Source: Dethiobacter sp. (GTDB lineage: Bacteria > Bacillota_D > Dethiobacteria > Dethiobacterales > Dethiobacteraceae). Taken from it: a DNA stretch of 13,154 bases. The number at the start of each line of letters is the position of its first letter. Positions within the stretch are counted from its first letter, which is position 1. The stretch lies in assembly GCA_018333395.1 (NCBI GenBank), contig JAGXSQ010000120.1:1-13154 (forward strand). Reading direction: 5' to 3'. The notes beneath the pieces were generated by a model. The model was not told the origin of the DNA. It saw only the letters and a program-made list of their open reading frames with translations, and did no database searches. Below, one piece after another: positions 12,667 through 13,154 of this stretch. The position numbers and the translations under genes were made by a program.

Positions 12667-12688
12667 GCCCGTAAAGTCGGGCTTTTTT
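12667..12688 (+). terminator. Terminator of the rightward module
   Basis: A 5-bp stem GCCCG/CGGGC with a 6-base loop is followed by six T. It lies between the last gene of the module and attR; the remaining bases of 12574-12723 hold the arm-like repeats and no gene. Confidence 0.75.
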
Positions 12689-12723
12689 ATAATAGGCTAA
12701 ACGCGGTTAAACATAGAATATGA

Positions 12724-12770
12724 GAATGGCATTCAAGAGGTCAGGGGTTCGATTCCCCTCATCTCCACCA
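12724..12770 (+). repeat. attR: 47-bp direct repeat, tRNA-Ala 3' fragment
   Basis: This is an exact copy of 18-64, from the anticodon stem to CCA, without the 5' half of the tRNA. It is the displaced original 3' end of the host tRNA gene and marks the right limit of the element. Confidence 0.93.
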
Positions 12771-12779
12771 AGAAAATCT

Positions 12780-12821
12780 ACCATCTATTGATACAAAGAA
12801 TTGTATCGGTGGGTGGTTTTT
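12780..12821 (+). terminator. Terminator, probably the original tRNA-Ala terminator
   Basis: A 17-bp stem, with several G-U pairs, closes an AGAA loop (GATACAA/TTGTATC at its top) and ends in TTTTT. It starts 10 bp after the displaced tRNA end, so it probably served tRNA-Ala before insertion. A weaker GC-rich hairpin with TTTTTT follows at about 12852-12880. Confidence 0.7.
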
Positions 12822-12976
12822 GCTTTGCCCAAAAGCTCAGCAATAAAGCCGTCCCTGCGTTATAGCGGAGCGGTTTTTTGTTCATAAAAGGAGCAGGAGC
12901 TTTACTTCTTGACAATTGGCAAGAGCTATGATAAGTAAGTATTACTACTACTAAACAATCAAGGAGCTTGTGGGAC

Positions 12977-13154
12977 ATGAAAGAGCTGCTTTCAACGATG
13001 ACCACCAAAGGCCAGGTTACCATTCCCGTAGAAATCCGTCGACTCCTGGGGATGAAAAAACATGACAAGATCGCTTTTATTGTGGAAGGCGACCGGGTCA
13101 GGTTGATGCGCAAAGGGAGCGTTGTCGCACGCACTTCCGGTATTTTTAAGACCA
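12977..13154 (+). CDS. AbrB/MazE/SpoVT-type DNA-binding protein, antitoxin-like, 3' end cut
   Basis: The 59 visible residues start MKELLSTMTTKGQVTIPVEI and continue RRLLGMKKHDKIAFIVEGDR, the swapped-hairpin AbrB domain (TTKGQVTIPxEIRxxLG, then DKIAF...GDRV). Short proteins of this type are usually antitoxins that bind their own promoter, typically followed by a PIN or MazF-like toxin, which would lie beyond the window. AAGGAG (12961-12966) stands 10 bases before ATG 12977. A perfect -35 TTGACA is at 12909-12914; the -10 is unclear (TATGAT at 12927 is too close, TAAGTA at 12932 is poor). It lies outside the element in host DNA. Confidence 0.85.
   Translation, partial: MKELLSTMTTKGQVTIPVEIRRLLGMKKHDKIAFIVEGDRVRLMRKGSVVARTSGIFKT

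Noticed and set aside
12724..12770. Second functional tRNA gene
   Set aside because: Only the 3' part from the anticodon stem is present; the D arm and 5' acceptor strand are missing, so it is the att duplicate.
12852..12880. Second host terminator after the tRNA terminator
   Set aside because: The hairpin before TTTTTT has several mismatches; mentioned with the main terminator but not listed on its own.

Overview
The window holds a complete integrative element of about 12.7 kb inserted in the 3' end of a tRNA-Ala (anticodon GGC) gene. It is flanked by a perfect 47-bp direct repeat of the tRNA 3' half (18-64 and 12724-12770). The GC-rich DNA, strong AGGAGG-type ribosome binding sites, frequent GTG/TTG starts, ArpU-like regulators and an AbrB/SpoVT-type host gene suggest a Bacillota host, probably a moderately GC-rich clostridial lineage. 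No species can be named from the sequence.

Layout. (1) 1-64: the tRNA, its first bases outside the window. (2) 124-145: tandem 11-bp repeats resembling integrase arm sites, then a terminator (151-182). (3) 202-2708: a leftward operon of short unknown proteins ending with a tyrosine integrase. (4) 2709-2860: a divergent promoter region with matching repeats flanking both promoters; a 55-aa MerR/excisionase-type protein with its own terminator is read rightward. (5) 3248-11125: a long leftward operon, in transcription order: Xis/AlpA-like protein, 101-aa protein, primase-helicase, two tiny ORFs, ERCC4 nuclease, two unknown proteins, small terminase-like protein, large terminase split into two genes, and two tandem ArpU-like regulators, the second frameshifted. 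(6) 11225-12573: a rightward, more AT-rich module of three genes of unknown function, two with zinc-knuckle motifs. (7) 12579-12770: arm-like repeats again, a terminator and the duplicated tRNA end. (8) 12771-13154: host DNA with what is probably the original tRNA terminator and the start of an AbrB/MazE-type antitoxin gene.

Reading. The element has integration, replication and DNA-packaging genes, but I see no capsid, portal, protease, tail or lysis gene. That is the profile of a phage satellite (compare PICIs and P4-like elements) that would borrow a helper's particles, but with its own complete though split terminase instead of only a small subunit. A decayed prophage remnant is the main alternative. 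Two apparent 1-bp frameshifts (about 1766 and 3662) are either real lesions or sequence errors.

Starts were chosen mainly from ribosome binding sites; several proteins begin downstream of the longest possible start.
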